A stretch of DNA of 64,000 bases from Solirubrobacterales bacterium (GCA_009691195.1 SHVA01000001.1:59846-123845); one strand, 5' to 3'; counted from the first letter of the stretch, positions 25,782 through 34,604 are shown. The notes: generated by a model not told the origin, from the letters alone. Translations and numbers: made by a program.

Positions 25782-26741
25782 CAACACCCGGTCGAGGGCC
25801 ATTGCCACGAACAGGAGCGCCAGGTACAGGAGGGAGCTGAGATAGAGCCGCCGCGCCGCAGCCGTTGATGGCCGCAGGGCGAGCGCCGCCGCGAGGCCGA
25901 TGAAGCAGGCCCCCAGCCCGAGAGCGGCAGCGAGGTAGATGGCTCCGAAGAGGCCGGTGGCGACGGGCAGCGCGGTGACGGTCACGAGCAGCACCGAGTA
26001 GGCGAGGATCTGGCGCCTGGTCACCGCCTCGCCGCGGACGACCGGCAGCATCGGCGTCCCGGTCTTGGCGTAGTCGTCCTTGATCAGCAGCGACAGCGCC
26101 CAGAAGTGGGGCGGGGTCCAGAGGAAGACGATCGCGAAGGGCCAGAGCGCGTCGAGGGTGAGGCTCCCCGTCGCCGCGGCCCAGCCGACCAACGGTGGCA
26201 TCGCGCCGGCGGCGCCGCCGAGGACGATGTTCTGCGGCGTCCGCGGCTTCAGCCACATCGTGTAGAAGAAGACGTAGCCCAGCAGCCCGACCGCGGAGAG
26301 GCCTGCCGCGAGCCAGTTGACGGTGAGCCCGAGCTGCAGCACGGCAGCCACGCCGAGGGTGATTCCGAAGGCGAGGCCGTGGGCGGGGCTGATCCGCCCG
26401 CTGGCCATGGGGCGGTGACTGGTCCTGGTCATCCTCGCGTCCGACTCGCGCTCGAGGTAGTGATTGATCGCCCCCGCGCCGCCGGCGGCGAGATAGCCGC
26501 CGAGCATGGTCCAGAGGATCGTCGCCAGCGGCGGCCCCGAGGGGTCGGCGACGAACATCGTCGCCACCGTCGTCAGCAGCAGCAGCGAGATGATCCGCGG
26601 CTTGGTCAGGGTGATGTAGTCGCGGACCAGCTCGCGAGCGGAGCTCGTCGCAGGGGAGGGCAGGGGACGGCGCGCCTGCACCGGCGAGCCGACCGGCGGC
26701 TCGATTCCGCCTCTCTCGAGTGTTCCTGTTTCGGCTTCCAT
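25779..26741 (-). CDS. ctaB: protohaem IX farnesyltransferase (haem O synthase)
   Basis: CtaB adds a farnesyl tail to haem B, the first step to haem A for the aa3 oxidase. The 320-residue UbiA-family membrane protein has about eight to nine helices. Both Asp-rich substrate loops are visible: NHYLERESDARMTRT (near residue 100) and the KDDYAKTGTPMLP loop, plus TPQNIVLGGAAGAMPP. It starts 2 bases after the ctaA stop. Confidence 0.95.
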   Translation of the reverse strand: MEAETGTLERGGIEPPVGSPVQARRPLPSPATSSARELVRDYITLTKPRIISLLLLTTVATMFVADPSGPPLATILWTMLGGYLAAGGAGAINHYLERESDARMTRTSHRPMASGRISPAHGLAFGITLGVAAVLQLGLTVNWLAAGLSAVGLLGYVFFYTMWLKPRTPQNIVLGGAAGAMPPLVGWAAATGSLTLDALWPFAIVFLWTPPHFWALSLLIKDDYAKTGTPMLPVVRGEAVTRRQILAYSVLLVTVTALPVATGLFGAIYLAAALGLGACFIGLAAALALRPSTAAARRLYLSSLLYLALLFVAMALDRVL

Positions 26742-26743
26742 TG

Positions 26744-27790
26744 TCAGGCGGCCGCCACCGGCGTTCCGGCCTTGGAAGGCCTCGCGGTGGCTCGGGATGG
26801 GACGCGCACCCAGGCCAGGGTATAGGCGATCAGCAGCACCGTCACCCAGAGCAGCGTCCCGGTGCCGAGGTGGGCGACGACCAGCGTCGCGTGCTTGCCG
26901 AGCATCACGTTGAGAACGCCGAGGCTGAACTGGGCGAGGAGCACGGCGGCCGTGAGCGCGAGCAGCTGCGAGCGCGAGCCGCGGTGGTAGGCAAAGCCGA
27001 GCAGGAAGAGGACGCTGAGGGTGGCGCCGTAGACGAGCACCCGGTGCGTCAGCTGGATGTCGATCAGGCGCGACTCGCCGAAGGGCAGCACGCCCTCGTT
27101 GGCACAGCCCGGGAACTGCTCGCCGCAGGCGAGGTGGGCACCGCCGACCGGGCCGTTCTCGACCCCCTCCTTCTCGGTGCCGGCGACGTAGCCGCCGGCG
27201 ACGATCGCCGCCAGCACCAGCACGGCCGCCACGGCGGATGCGGTGCGGAGGCCGCGGGGGGGCGTGGCCGCGGCCAGCTCGGCGCTGTGGGGTCCCTCGA
27301 GCGCCTGCTCGCGCCGCGCTCGTACCACCAGCCAGAGCAGGATCCCGAGCAGGATCATTGCCAGCATCAGGTGGGCCGCGACCAGAAGCTCGTGCAGGTT
27401 GTTCTCGACCGTGAACCCGCCCAGGACCGCCTGGCAGAGGACCAGCACGCCCGCGATCAGCGATCCCCGGAAGGCCCAGCGCTGCTCGGGGAGGTGCTTG
27501 TAGGCCCGCCAGGCCATCCAGACGATCAGGCCGACGACGACGGCCGCGAGCAACCGGTGTGAGAACTCGACGATTCGGTTGAGGTCGCCGATCAGCGGGA
27601 CCACCTGGCCGCCGCAGAGCGGCCAGCCCTCACTGCCGCTGCCGGCGGCACCGCAGCCCAGGCCCGAATCGCTGACCCGGACGATGCCGCCCACCAGGAC
27701 CAGGGCGAAGGTGACACCTGCGGTGGCCTCGACGAGTCGCTGAAAGCCGCGAAGCTCGCCGGCCCCGCCGCCGGCAAGGGAGCGCTCCAT
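26744..27790 (-). CDS. ctaA: haem A synthase
   Basis: CtaA oxidises haem O to haem A. The 348-residue protein is the eight-helix two-repeat form. Landmarks are VRVSDSGLGCG, the first His pair (IVEFSHRLLAA and LHELLVAAHLML) and the second (IQLTHRVLVY and VVAHLGTGTLLW), which are the haem ligands. The Cys pair in ACGEQFPGC lies on the external loop. It lies between ctaB and the unusual oxidase-like pair, all on one strand. Confidence 0.94.
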   Translation of the reverse strand: MERSLAGGGAGELRGFQRLVEATAGVTFALVLVGGIVRVSDSGLGCGAAGSGSEGWPLCGGQVVPLIGDLNRIVEFSHRLLAAVVVGLIVWMAWRAYKHLPEQRWAFRGSLIAGVLVLCQAVLGGFTVENNLHELLVAAHLMLAMILLGILLWLVVRARREQALEGPHSAELAAATPPRGLRTASAVAAVLVLAAIVAGGYVAGTEKEGVENGPVGGAHLACGEQFPGCANEGVLPFGESRLIDIQLTHRVLVYGATLSVLFLLGFAYHRGSRSQLLALTAAVLLAQFSLGVLNVMLGKHATLVVAHLGTGTLLWVTVLLIAYTLAWVRVPSRATARPSKAGTPVAAA

Positions 27791-27795
27791 GCGCC

Positions 27796-29496
27796 TCAGG
27801 CTACCGGGGCGCCTTGCTCGGCCTGCTCGCTCGAGCCCTCGCGCGCGAGGACAGCGTCACGTATGTCACGAAGCGGTTCGGCGCTGCGCACGTCGGGGAT
27901 CACGTCGAAGTTGTGCTCGGGGGGCGGCGAGGGCGCGTACCACTCCAGCGTCTCGCCGTGCCAGGGGTCCGGGCCGACCTCGACGCCGCGGCTGGCGCTC
28001 CGGGCCGCGTTGATTACCGAGACCAGAATCCCGATCGAGAGGACGACCGAGCCGATCGTCGCGATCAGGTTGTAGGTGTCGAGCCCCTGCCCCTCGAAGA
28101 AGCGGTAGGCGTCAACGGGCTGGCCCTCGAGGCCGGCCAGGAACATCGGGATGAAGGTGAGGTGGACGCCGACCAGGATCAGCAGCAGCGACAGCCCCGC
28201 CATCGATTCGCCCATCAGGCGGCCGGTCATCTTCGGGAACCAGTAGTGGAGCGCGGCCAGCCCGCCGAGCACCGAGCCGCCGACCAGCACGTAGGCGGTC
28301 TCCGCGGTGGCGGCGACGGTGTCGGCCAGCAGCCAGTTGACGGGGATCACGGCCTGGATCAGCTCTCCGGCGAGACCGAACGCGAGCGTGGAGATGGCGC
28401 CGAGCGCGAACAGCATCGGGGCGCGGAGCCGGATCGCGCCGCCGGCCAGCGTCGCCAGCCAGTTGTAGAAGGTCAGTCCCAGCGGGAGCAGCAGCAGCAG
28501 CGCCATCAGCATCGCACCGTAGAGCCAGCCGACGGGGATGGACGCCGTGAACATGTTTTGCATCCAGGCGAGCACGCCGAGGACCGGGATCGCGACCATC
28601 GAGGCGAGCACCGCGCCCCGTGAGAACAGCGGCTTGCCGCTGAACGTGGGCACGATCTCGGAAATCGCCCCGATCGCCGGCAGCAGCATCAGCACGTAGC
28701 AGCCGGTGAAGAAGATCCAGCTCAGGTGCTGGTAGTAGATCGGCGCGCCGCCCTCGCCGGCGTCGAAGAAGACGCCGTCGAAGTGTCGGTCGATCTCCAG
28801 CATCGTCAGCGCCGCGAGCATCAGTGGGCCGACGGCAAGCAGCAGCCAGCTCGAGACGGCGCCGGCGAAACTGAACGGCGCAAGCCGTCGCCAGGCCATA
28901 CCCGGCGCGCGCATGCGGCGCAGGGTCACCGTCAGGTTCAGCGCCTGCAGTGTCATCCCGAGCACGGCGAGCCCGACGGAGGTGATCCAGACGTCGACGC
29001 CATTGTTGGAGATGAAGGCCGGCTCCGAGAGCGGGGGAAGGGCGTTGAAGTTGGCCTCGGGCGGCGTGTAGGCGAAGCTGACGTAGAGCGCGGCTCCGGC
29101 GGAGAGGTAGAGCCAGAGGGCGAATGAGCCGAGTCGCGGGAAGGCCGTGCCACGAGCGCCGATCTGCAGCGGCACGACGTAGGTGAAGAGGCCGATCGCG
29201 AAGGGAACCGCGAACAGCACGATCAGCGTCGTCTGCCCGACCGAGAGCAGCCTGTCGAAGGTGATCGGCTCGATCAGCGTGTTCTGGGGGACCGCGAGCT
29301 GGGCTCGCATCAGGACGAACTCGACCAGCCCCAGCACGAGGAAGGCGAGCGAGGCGCCGATCATCAGCCGCCCCTGGTCCTTGTGGTCGCCGCTGGTGGT
29401 CAGCTCGATCCAGCGCGGGCGCCGGCTCGGGACGGCGTCGCTGACCAGCTCGGGCCGGTGGGGGGAGAGCGTGCTCGATCCGTTGCCGTCGCTCAC
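27796..29496 (-). CDS. cytochrome oxidase subunit I homologue lacking all haem/copper ligands
   Basis: A 566-residue membrane protein with the twelve-helix subunit I fold. Shared landmarks with the ctaD of this window are YVVPLQIGARGTAFPRLG, MRAPGM, IYYQHLSW, PTFSGKPLF and HYWFPKMTGRLMGE. The catalytic positions are changed. Low-spin haem His is Gly87, CuB His is Thr264 and the cross-linked Tyr is Val268 (FFTGCYV). The His-His pair is Gln313-Asn314 (WMQNMF). The two haem His of helix X are Glu399 and Ala401 (AETAYVL). The frame is intact. It cannot bind the usual cofactors as far as I can see. The GTG at 29496 overlaps the upstream stop. Confidence 0.85.
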   Translation of the reverse strand: MSDGNGSSTLSPHRPELVSDAVPSRRPRWIELTTSGDHKDQGRLMIGASLAFLVLGLVEFVLMRAQLAVPQNTLIEPITFDRLLSVGQTTLIVLFAVPFAIGLFTYVVPLQIGARGTAFPRLGSFALWLYLSAGAALYVSFAYTPPEANFNALPPLSEPAFISNNGVDVWITSVGLAVLGMTLQALNLTVTLRRMRAPGMAWRRLAPFSFAGAVSSWLLLAVGPLMLAALTMLEIDRHFDGVFFDAGEGGAPIYYQHLSWIFFTGCYVLMLLPAIGAISEIVPTFSGKPLFSRGAVLASMVAIPVLGVLAWMQNMFTASIPVGWLYGAMLMALLLLLPLGLTFYNWLATLAGGAIRLRAPMLFALGAISTLAFGLAGELIQAVIPVNWLLADTVAATAETAYVLVGGSVLGGLAALHYWFPKMTGRLMGESMAGLSLLLILVGVHLTFIPMFLAGLEGQPVDAYRFFEGQGLDTYNLIATIGSVVLSIGILVSVINAARSASRGVEVGPDPWHGETLEWYAPSPPPEHNFDVIPDVRSAEPLRDIRDAVLAREGSSEQAEQGAPVA

Positions 29497-30359
29497 TCGC
29501 TGCCTCCCGGCGCTTCGTCGCCTTCGCTGTTGTCGACCAGGGCCCCGCCCTCGGCGAGCTGGGCCTGAACGAACGCCTGACCCTTCTGGATTCCCTGAGC
29601 CTGCTCGGCGAGCCACTGCTGGTACTGGGGAACGTCAACGACCCGCACCCGCGTCCGCATCGCCGGGTAGCCGGCGCCTGAGAAGGCGTAGGAGGCGCCA
29701 TCGTAGACCCCCTCCTCATCCGCCCGGAACCAGGTCTGGTTGAGGGTTCCGGGGATCGCGTCGGCCTTCGCCCCGAGGCCCGGCACCCACCAGCGATGGA
29801 GGACGTCGGTCGAGTCGAGTGTGAGGAGCACCGTCGTATCCACCGGGACCACCAACTCGTAGTAGGAGAAGGTCTGGGGGAAGGAGGCGCTGGCGCCGGT
29901 GCCGGCCGGGGCGGAGGGGTTCGGGCTCGAGCTCTGGTCGGCGGCGGGCGCCGGGTACTCGTAGCGCCAGATCCACTGCTGGCCGACGGCCGTGATCTTG
30001 AGGGGCTGGGGATCGCCGCTGGGGACGTCGAGGGTCCGCTGGGCGGTCAGGGGCCTGGAGGCCTGGAGGCCGTCGGCGCCCGCGGAATCGAGTTTGGAGG
30101 CGCTGTGGGTGACGATCACGCCGGCCGCGAAGATTACGATGGCGATGGCGGTGAGGCCGCCTGCGACGATGAACTGCGCCCGCCCGCGGCTGCGCACCCG
30201 TCGCGCGCTGCGGCCGCGAACGGCGCGGTGGCGGACGACGAGCGCCACCAGGGCGGCGTTGGCGGCCAGCGCCAGCACGGCGGCGATCGCCAGCATCACC
30301 CAGTAGAGGGCGTTCAGGTCTTCGGCGTTCGGGGAATGGGCGCTTTCGGGGCCAAGCAA
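29493..30359 (-). CDS. cytochrome oxidase subunit II homologue lacking CuA ligands
   Basis: A 288-residue protein with two N-terminal transmembrane helices and an external cupredoxin-like domain. GQQWIWRYEYP and DVLHRWWVPGLGAKADAIPG match subunit II, but the CuA loop reads SYAFSGAGYPAM. The two Cys are Ser223 and Ser227 and the second His is Tyr231; His188 and Met234 remain. A Ser/Pro/Ala-rich insertion (about 138-160) separates the first strands. The start is a TTG. It is co-transcribed with, and overlaps, the ligand-free subunit I gene, so the two probably form a complex. Confidence 0.85.
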   Translation of the reverse strand: MLGPESAHSPNAEDLNALYWVMLAIAAVLALAANAALVALVVRHRAVRGRSARRVRSRGRAQFIVAGGLTAIAIVIFAAGVIVTHSASKLDSAGADGLQASRPLTAQRTLDVPSGDPQPLKITAVGQQWIWRYEYPAPAADQSSSPNPSAPAGTGASASFPQTFSYYELVVPVDTTVLLTLDSTDVLHRWWVPGLGAKADAIPGTLNQTWFRADEEGVYDGASYAFSGAGYPAMRTRVRVVDVPQYQQWLAEQAQGIQKGQAFVQAQLAEGGALVDNSEGDEAPGGSE

Positions 30360-30368
30360 GGCGCGGCC

Positions 30369-30374
30369 ATTCTA
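30369..30374 (-). promoter_or_regulatory. -10-like hexamer TAGAAT before the oxidase-like operon
   Basis: On the minus strand TAGAAT ends 9 bases before the TTG start at 30359 and no Shine-Dalgarno sequence follows. It suggests the oxidase-like pair is actively transcribed from its own promoter. Confidence 0.45.
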
Positions 30375-30399
30375 TTCAGGCGGCGGCGGCGGCGAGGGG

Positions 30400-31587
30400 C
30401 TAGCCGCGGCCCGAGGGCCCATCGCCACCGCGGTGCAGCAGCGAGCCGGCTGCCCGCTCCCAGCGCTGCACGCCGGCGGCCCAGGTCTGCTCAGGAAAGT
30501 CCCGGATCGCCTGCCAGCGCAGGGCCTCGAGCCCGATCACGAAGAGCACGACCAGCAGGACGGAAACGGAGAGGCGGCTGAAGCCCGGGGTCGGGGACCA
30601 CCAGAAGAGCAGGCCGAGGACGATCAGCAGCGCCGCGTAGGCGGTGGAGCGCGAGTGCAGGATCGGCGCCAGCGCCCTGCGGGCTGCCCGGCCGAGGCCC
30701 GTCGGGCCAGCGAGCCAAGTTCCGATCACGATCACGATCCCGTAGAAGAGCATCGCGCCGCCACCGGCTGCGAGCAGCGAGGTCCCGATGCTCCAGGTCG
30801 CGTTGACGGCGGGCTCCGCCGAGGCGGTGGAGGCGAGCTGGCCGGTCACAGCGTCGCCGGCGACGTGGCGGATGACCAGGACCGCGATCCCGACCAGGAT
30901 GAAGCCGATGCCGACGCTTCGCAGCGCCTCCCTGCGCCAGCCCTTGGCGAGGAAGACCGCCAGTGCGTAGAGCACCAGCGCCAGCGCCGTCAGCGCCCAG
31001 GCGAACGTCTGCAGCAGGTCAACCGCCTTCTGTGCCGATTCCAGCTCGTTGTTTTCCAGGATCACGATTTGGCCGACGCCGGGCGGGAGCTTGGAGGCGG
31101 CGTCCACCCCGACCTGCCCGCCGAGCTGGGAGACGATCGTGGAGAGGTCGAGCTTCACGTCCTCGTCGCCTCCGTGCTGGATCACGTCGAGGAGGGTGCG
31201 GTGGGTGGCCTCGTTGGCCTGCTCCCAGAGCTGCTGGACCCTGGGCCGCTGAAGTGCGTCGTTGGCGAGATTGGTCGCGAGCTGGCGGATCGCGCCGGAG
31301 ATCGGGCCCGCCGCGGGCGCCGCGCGCGGCGGCAGCGCTTGCTGGATCTGGGCCTGGACGTCGGCCTCGGTGAAGAGCTCGTCCACCATGAAGCCCGACA
31401 CCTGCTCGCGGACGTCCTTGTTCTCGAGCAGCTCGGTGCTCGTCTCCGTCCACGCGTCCGTCTCGAGCAGCTGGCGCTTGGCCCAGACCGCGAAGACGGC
31501 GAGAAAGGCGACGATCGTGCCGACCACGACCAGCGCCACGACGGTCTTGTGCCTGGGGCGCGCCGCGACTGATCCCTCGGAACTCAT
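30400..31587 (-). CDS. four- to six-helix membrane protein of unknown function
   Basis: A membrane protein of 395 residues from ATG 31587, or 411 from an upstream GTG at 31635. It has one N-terminal helix (VVALVVVGTIVAFLAVFAVW), a long external region (about residues 50-190), then several helices in the C-terminal half ending in a Gly-rich tail. The external part contains LLENKDVREQVSGFMVDELF, a pattern seen in actinobacterial integral membrane proteins of unknown role. No catalytic motif is seen. Confidence 0.65.
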   Translation of the reverse strand: MSSEGSVAARPRHKTVVALVVVGTIVAFLAVFAVWAKRQLLETDAWTETSTELLENKDVREQVSGFMVDELFTEADVQAQIQQALPPRAAPAAGPISGAIRQLATNLANDALQRPRVQQLWEQANEATHRTLLDVIQHGGDEDVKLDLSTIVSQLGGQVGVDAASKLPPGVGQIVILENNELESAQKAVDLLQTFAWALTALALVLYALAVFLAKGWRREALRSVGIGFILVGIAVLVIRHVAGDAVTGQLASTASAEPAVNATWSIGTSLLAAGGGAMLFYGIVIVIGTWLAGPTGLGRAARRALAPILHSRSTAYAALLIVLGLLFWWSPTPGFSRLSVSVLLVVLFVIGLEALRWQAIRDFPEQTWAAGVQRWERAAGSLLHRGGDGPSGRG

Positions 31588-31686
31588 CGGCCGCCGTCCT
31601 AGTTCCTGGACGCTCGGGCTGTCACTTTCGAGCACCAGGGGCTAGAACTCTCGTGTCAACGGCTGCCATCAAGGCGACCGCCTAAC

Positions 31687-31694
31687 AAGGAGAG
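31687..31694 (+). promoter_or_regulatory. Shine-Dalgarno sequence fixing a TTG start
   Basis: AAGGAGAG ends 5 bases before the TTG at 31700 and supports that rare start codon for the following membrane protein. Confidence 0.6.
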
Positions 31695-31699
31695 ACACA

Positions 31700-32077
31700 T
31701 TGAGAGGTGCAGGTCGCGTCGCGTTCGCAGCCATCCTGCTGATGATCGCGGGAGTGCTGAACATCATCTACGGGATCGGAGCCATCTCCGACGCCAGCTT
31801 CTTCGTCGGGAGCACGAAGTACGTGTTCTTGAGTTTCCATACATGGGGCTGGATCACGGTGCTGCTCGGAGTCATCCAGCTCACCGGTGGCTTCTCGCTG
31901 ATCGGCGGGCGGACCTACGGTCGAGTGATCGGGATCGTCGCCGCCAGCCTCGGCGCCATCGGCGCGCTGCTGTCGATCGGCGGAGCGTTCCCGTTCTGGT
32001 CGCTGGGCATCTTCGCCCTCTGCGTGATCGTGCTCCACGGGATCGTGGTGTACGGCGAGGACGAGAACATCGCCTAG
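31700..32077 (+). CDS. four-helix DUF7144-like membrane protein
   Basis: A 125-residue protein with four hydrophobic segments. The pattern (FAAILLMIAGVLNIIYGIGAI, HTWGWITVLLGVIQLTGGFSL, YGRVIGIVAASLGAIGALLS, SLGIFALCVIVLHGIVVYG) matches small actinobacterial membrane proteins of the DUF7144 kind. The TTG start is supported by a good ribosome-binding site. It is followed by a strong hairpin terminator, so it is probably a single-gene unit. Confidence 0.7.
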   Translation: MRGAGRVAFAAILLMIAGVLNIIYGIGAISDASFFVGSTKYVFLSFHTWGWITVLLGVIQLTGGFSLIGGRTYGRVIGIVAASLGAIGALLSIGGAFPFWSLGIFALCVIVLHGIVVYGEDENIA

Positions 32078-32120
32078 AGAACGGATGGCGGTGCTGATCG
32101 CACGCCAACCAAAACGGTCA

Positions 32121-32148
32121 CGAGGGCCCCGCATCGGCGGGGCCCTCG
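32121..32148. terminator. 12-bp perfect hairpin
   Basis: CGAGGGCCCCGC and GCGGGGCCCTCG form a perfect 12-bp stem with a 4-base loop, 44 bases after the DUF7144-like gene. There is no T-run on the + strand, and an AAAAC tract lies on its left, which would give a T-rich tail to minus-strand transcription. It lies only 7 bases before the next ATG. Confidence 0.65.
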
Positions 32149-32155
32149 TCGGCTG

Positions 32156-32914
32156 ATGAGTCCGGAGCGCCGCCGGCGAGGGTCAGGCGTCGTGACGATC
32201 GAGACCGCGACGGTCGGCGACCCGGGGAACCCCTCGGTGGGGGTAGTCCAGACGTTCGGCGGCCCGAAGGGCGAGTTCGTGGACCCGCCCAAGGGCACCG
32301 GGATCTACAAGACCTGTGGTGACGCGCCGGCAGCGCCGCCGCCCTGCATCACGGTGGGCGCGGTCAAGGACACCTTCGGGATCGGCGAGTTCGAGATCAC
32401 CGATGAGCGCTACCGGGATCACTTTTCGAAGTTCCCCTTCGCGAACGGGTTCCTGGGCGTGGTCAGGATGCTTCCTGCGCAGATACGTCACGCGACCGGT
32501 GAGATCCGCATCCCCGATGGCGCGATCAGCGGGGACTACGACCTGGTCGTCATCGGCTCGCCGACGTGGTGGCTGACGACCTCGATTCCCGTTCGCTCCT
32601 TCCTCAAGTCCGACGACGCCGATGCGTTGCTCGGCGGCACGCGCTTCACCAGTTTCGTGGTTTGCCGGCGCTACTTCGGCTTCAACCTGAGGACCGTGAA
32701 GAAGCTCGGCACAAAGCACGGCGGCGAGTGGGTGGACGGGACCGAATTCACGTATCCGGGCGGCCAGATCCGGTCGCTGCTGTCGTTGATCAGCTTCCTC
32801 GGCAGCGGCGAGCAGCGCGGGCGCTACCTCGGGATCAAGATCCCTCCGACCAACCTGCAGCCCGAGCACCTGGTCCAGGCGCGGGAGTTCGCCGCCAAGC
32901 TCCCGCTCGAGTGA
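32156..32914 (+). CDS. flavodoxin-like protein with foreign N-terminus (possible chimera)
   Basis: A 252-residue product. The C-terminal two-thirds (from about residue 78) resemble a flavodoxin-family protein: DYDLVVIGSPTWWL, PVRSFLKSD, FTSFVVCRRYFG, PPTNLQPEHL. The FMN phosphate loop expected at the N-terminus (S/T-x-T-G-N-T) is absent. Instead, residues about 13-78 (VTIETATVGDPGNPS ... VGAVKDTFGIGEFEITDERY) resemble the opening of sulfatase-modifying (FGE/SUMF) domains. The protein may be a recombination product. A GTG at 32192 is an alternative start. Not clearly functional. Confidence 0.55.
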   Translation: MSPERRRRGSGVVTIETATVGDPGNPSVGVVQTFGGPKGEFVDPPKGTGIYKTCGDAPAAPPPCITVGAVKDTFGIGEFEITDERYRDHFSKFPFANGFLGVVRMLPAQIRHATGEIRIPDGAISGDYDLVVIGSPTWWLTTSIPVRSFLKSDDADALLGGTRFTSFVVCRRYFGFNLRTVKKLGTKHGGEWVDGTEFTYPGGQIRSLLSLISFLGSGEQRGRYLGIKIPPTNLQPEHLVQAREFAAKLPLE

Positions 32915-32918
32915 CCGC

Positions 32919-33185
32919 CTAGCCGCGCGAGCGCTGGCCCTGGGCGTATGAGCCCATGTCGATGAAGAAGGCGAAGATGACGATGAACCACTCGAAGCCC
33001 TCGACGCCCCGGGAGCTGCTCCACATCACCGCGTAGGCGAGCGTCGTCCAGGGGATGAAGAAGAAGCCGAGGAACGGCACCAGCCAACTGTCGAACGCCC
33101 TGCTGAGGAGGTCGCCGAAGAGCCAGAGCGCGATCAGCGCCAGGCGCGGCGAGATGATCGCCAGCAGTGCGAACAGGCAGCCCAC
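32919..33185 (-). CDS. small membrane protein
   Basis: An 88-residue protein with about three hydrophobic segments (LFALLAIISPRLALIALWLFG, WLVPFLGFFFIPWTTLAYAVMW, EWFIVIFAFFIDMGSYAQ). It resembles a widely conserved actinobacterial small membrane protein of unknown role. The ATG lies 15 bases beyond the glutamate decarboxylase stop on the same strand, so it is probably the last gene of that operon. Confidence 0.7.
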   Translation of the reverse strand: MGCLFALLAIISPRLALIALWLFGDLLSRAFDSWLVPFLGFFFIPWTTLAYAVMWSSSRGVEGFEWFIVIFAFFIDMGSYAQGQRSRG

Positions 33186-33200
33186 GGCCGGGACCCTATC

Positions 33201-34604
33201 TCAGTAGCCGGTGCCGGTCTTCACTCGCCTGCGCTCGGTCTCGACCGCTCCGCCCTTCTTCTTCAGGGTCTCGCAGGCGGTCGCGATGTCGGCGGCGAGC
33301 GAGTCGACCATCTCCCGCGACAGCGTCTCCTTTACGAGCGCCCGCATCAGCTTCACCTTCTCGGCGTTCGGCGGCATCGTGTAGGCGGGGACCATCCAGC
33401 CGCGCTCGGCCTGAAGCTGCCAGGCGAGGTCGAACTCGTCGTATCCCTGATCGCCCAGCAGCTTGAAGGCGACCAGCGGAAGCTGCTCCTCCCCCTGGCC
33501 GATCAGCTCGAAGTTGCCCATCTCGGTCAGGCGCTCCGCGAGCGTGTTGGCGTTGTGCTGCATCACGGTCATCACATACGTGTACCCCTTGCGCCCGAGG
33601 CGGACCAGGTTGTAGTACTGCGCCAGGACCATCGAGGAGCCGGTGGAGAAGTTGAGCGTGAAGGTTTCGTCCTCCTTGCCGAGGTAGTTCTCGGTGAAGA
33701 CGAGGTCCTTCGCGAGGTCGGAGCGCTCGCGGAAGATCAGCCACCCGATCCCCGGGTAGACGAGGCCGAACTTGTGGCCCGAGACGTTGATCGAGCGCAC
33801 CTGCTCGAGCCGGAAGTCCCATTCGGAGTCGGGGTAGAGGAAGGGCCAGACGAAGCCGCCGCTGGCGGCGTCGACGTGCAGCGGCACATCCAGGCCCTTC
33901 TCCTTCTTGATCTCGACCAGCAGCTTGTTGATGCCCGGGATGTCGTCGCTGTGGCCGGTGAAGGTGGTGCCGAGCACGACTGCGACGCCGATCGTGTTCT
34001 CATCGACGTGAGGCGCCACGTCGTCGGGGCCGATCGTGTACTTGCCCTCCTTGAGGGGAACGATCCGCGGCTCGACGTCGAAGTAGCGGCAGAACTTCTC
34101 CCAGACGACGTGCACGTCGCCGCCGAAGACGAGGTTGGGCTTGTCGGTCGGCTGCTTGTCGGCTTCGCGGCGCTCGCGCCACTTCCACTTCAGCGAGAGC
34201 GCGCCGAGCATGATCGCCTCCGAGGAGCCCTGGGTCCGGGCGCCGGTCGTCTCGCCCGGGGCGTTGTAGAGGTTGGCCAGCATCCGGATGCAGCGCTGTT
34301 CGATCTCGGCGGTCTGCGGATACTCGGCGTGGTCGATGAAGTTCCGGTGCAGGTTCTCGGCGATCAGCCGCTGGGCCTCGGGCTCCATCCAGGTGGTGAC
34401 GAAGGTCGCGAGGTTGCGCATCGGGTCGCCATCGAGGAAGAGCTCCTCGCCGATCATCCGCATCGCGTCCACCGCGGGCAGCCCGTGGTCGGGCATCTCG
34501 CCGGCCGGAGCGGACTCCACCAGCCAGCGGCTGCCGTAGCCGTAGGGCGCCGGCGGCAGCTCGTGGTCGGCCTTCGGGTGCTTCGGCTTGTCCTTCGCGC
34601 TCAT
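33201..34604 (-). CDS. gadB: glutamate decarboxylase
   Basis: A PLP enzyme converting glutamate to GABA and CO2, consuming a proton and thereby helping acid resistance. The 467-residue length is typical. Key segments are the substrate-binding TGARTQGSSEAIMLGAL region, HVDAASGGFVWPF, and the PLP lysine in INVSGHKFGLVYPGIGW. The ATG at 34604 is preceded by GGAGGGG; the upstream part of the open frame is a shadow. No glutamate/GABA antiporter gene is adjacent, so a role in acid resistance is uncertain. Confidence 0.93.
   Translation of the reverse strand: MSAKDKPKHPKADHELPPAPYGYGSRWLVESAPAGEMPDHGLPAVDAMRMIGEELFLDGDPMRNLATFVTTWMEPEAQRLIAENLHRNFIDHAEYPQTAEIEQRCIRMLANLYNAPGETTGARTQGSSEAIMLGALSLKWKWRERREADKQPTDKPNLVFGGDVHVVWEKFCRYFDVEPRIVPLKEGKYTIGPDDVAPHVDENTIGVAVVLGTTFTGHSDDIPGINKLLVEIKKEKGLDVPLHVDAASGGFVWPFLYPDSEWDFRLEQVRSINVSGHKFGLVYPGIGWLIFRERSDLAKDLVFTENYLGKEDETFTLNFSTGSSMVLAQYYNLVRLGRKGYTYVMTVMQHNANTLAERLTEMGNFELIGQGEEQLPLVAFKLLGDQGYDEFDLAWQLQAERGWMVPAYTMPPNAEKVKLMRALVKETLSREMVDSLAADIATACETLKKKGGAVETERRRVKTGTGY

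Noticed and set aside
27796..29496. Nitric oxide reductase or cbb3-type oxidase subunit
   Set aside because: Those still need the conserved histidines for haem and the active-site metal, which are absent here.
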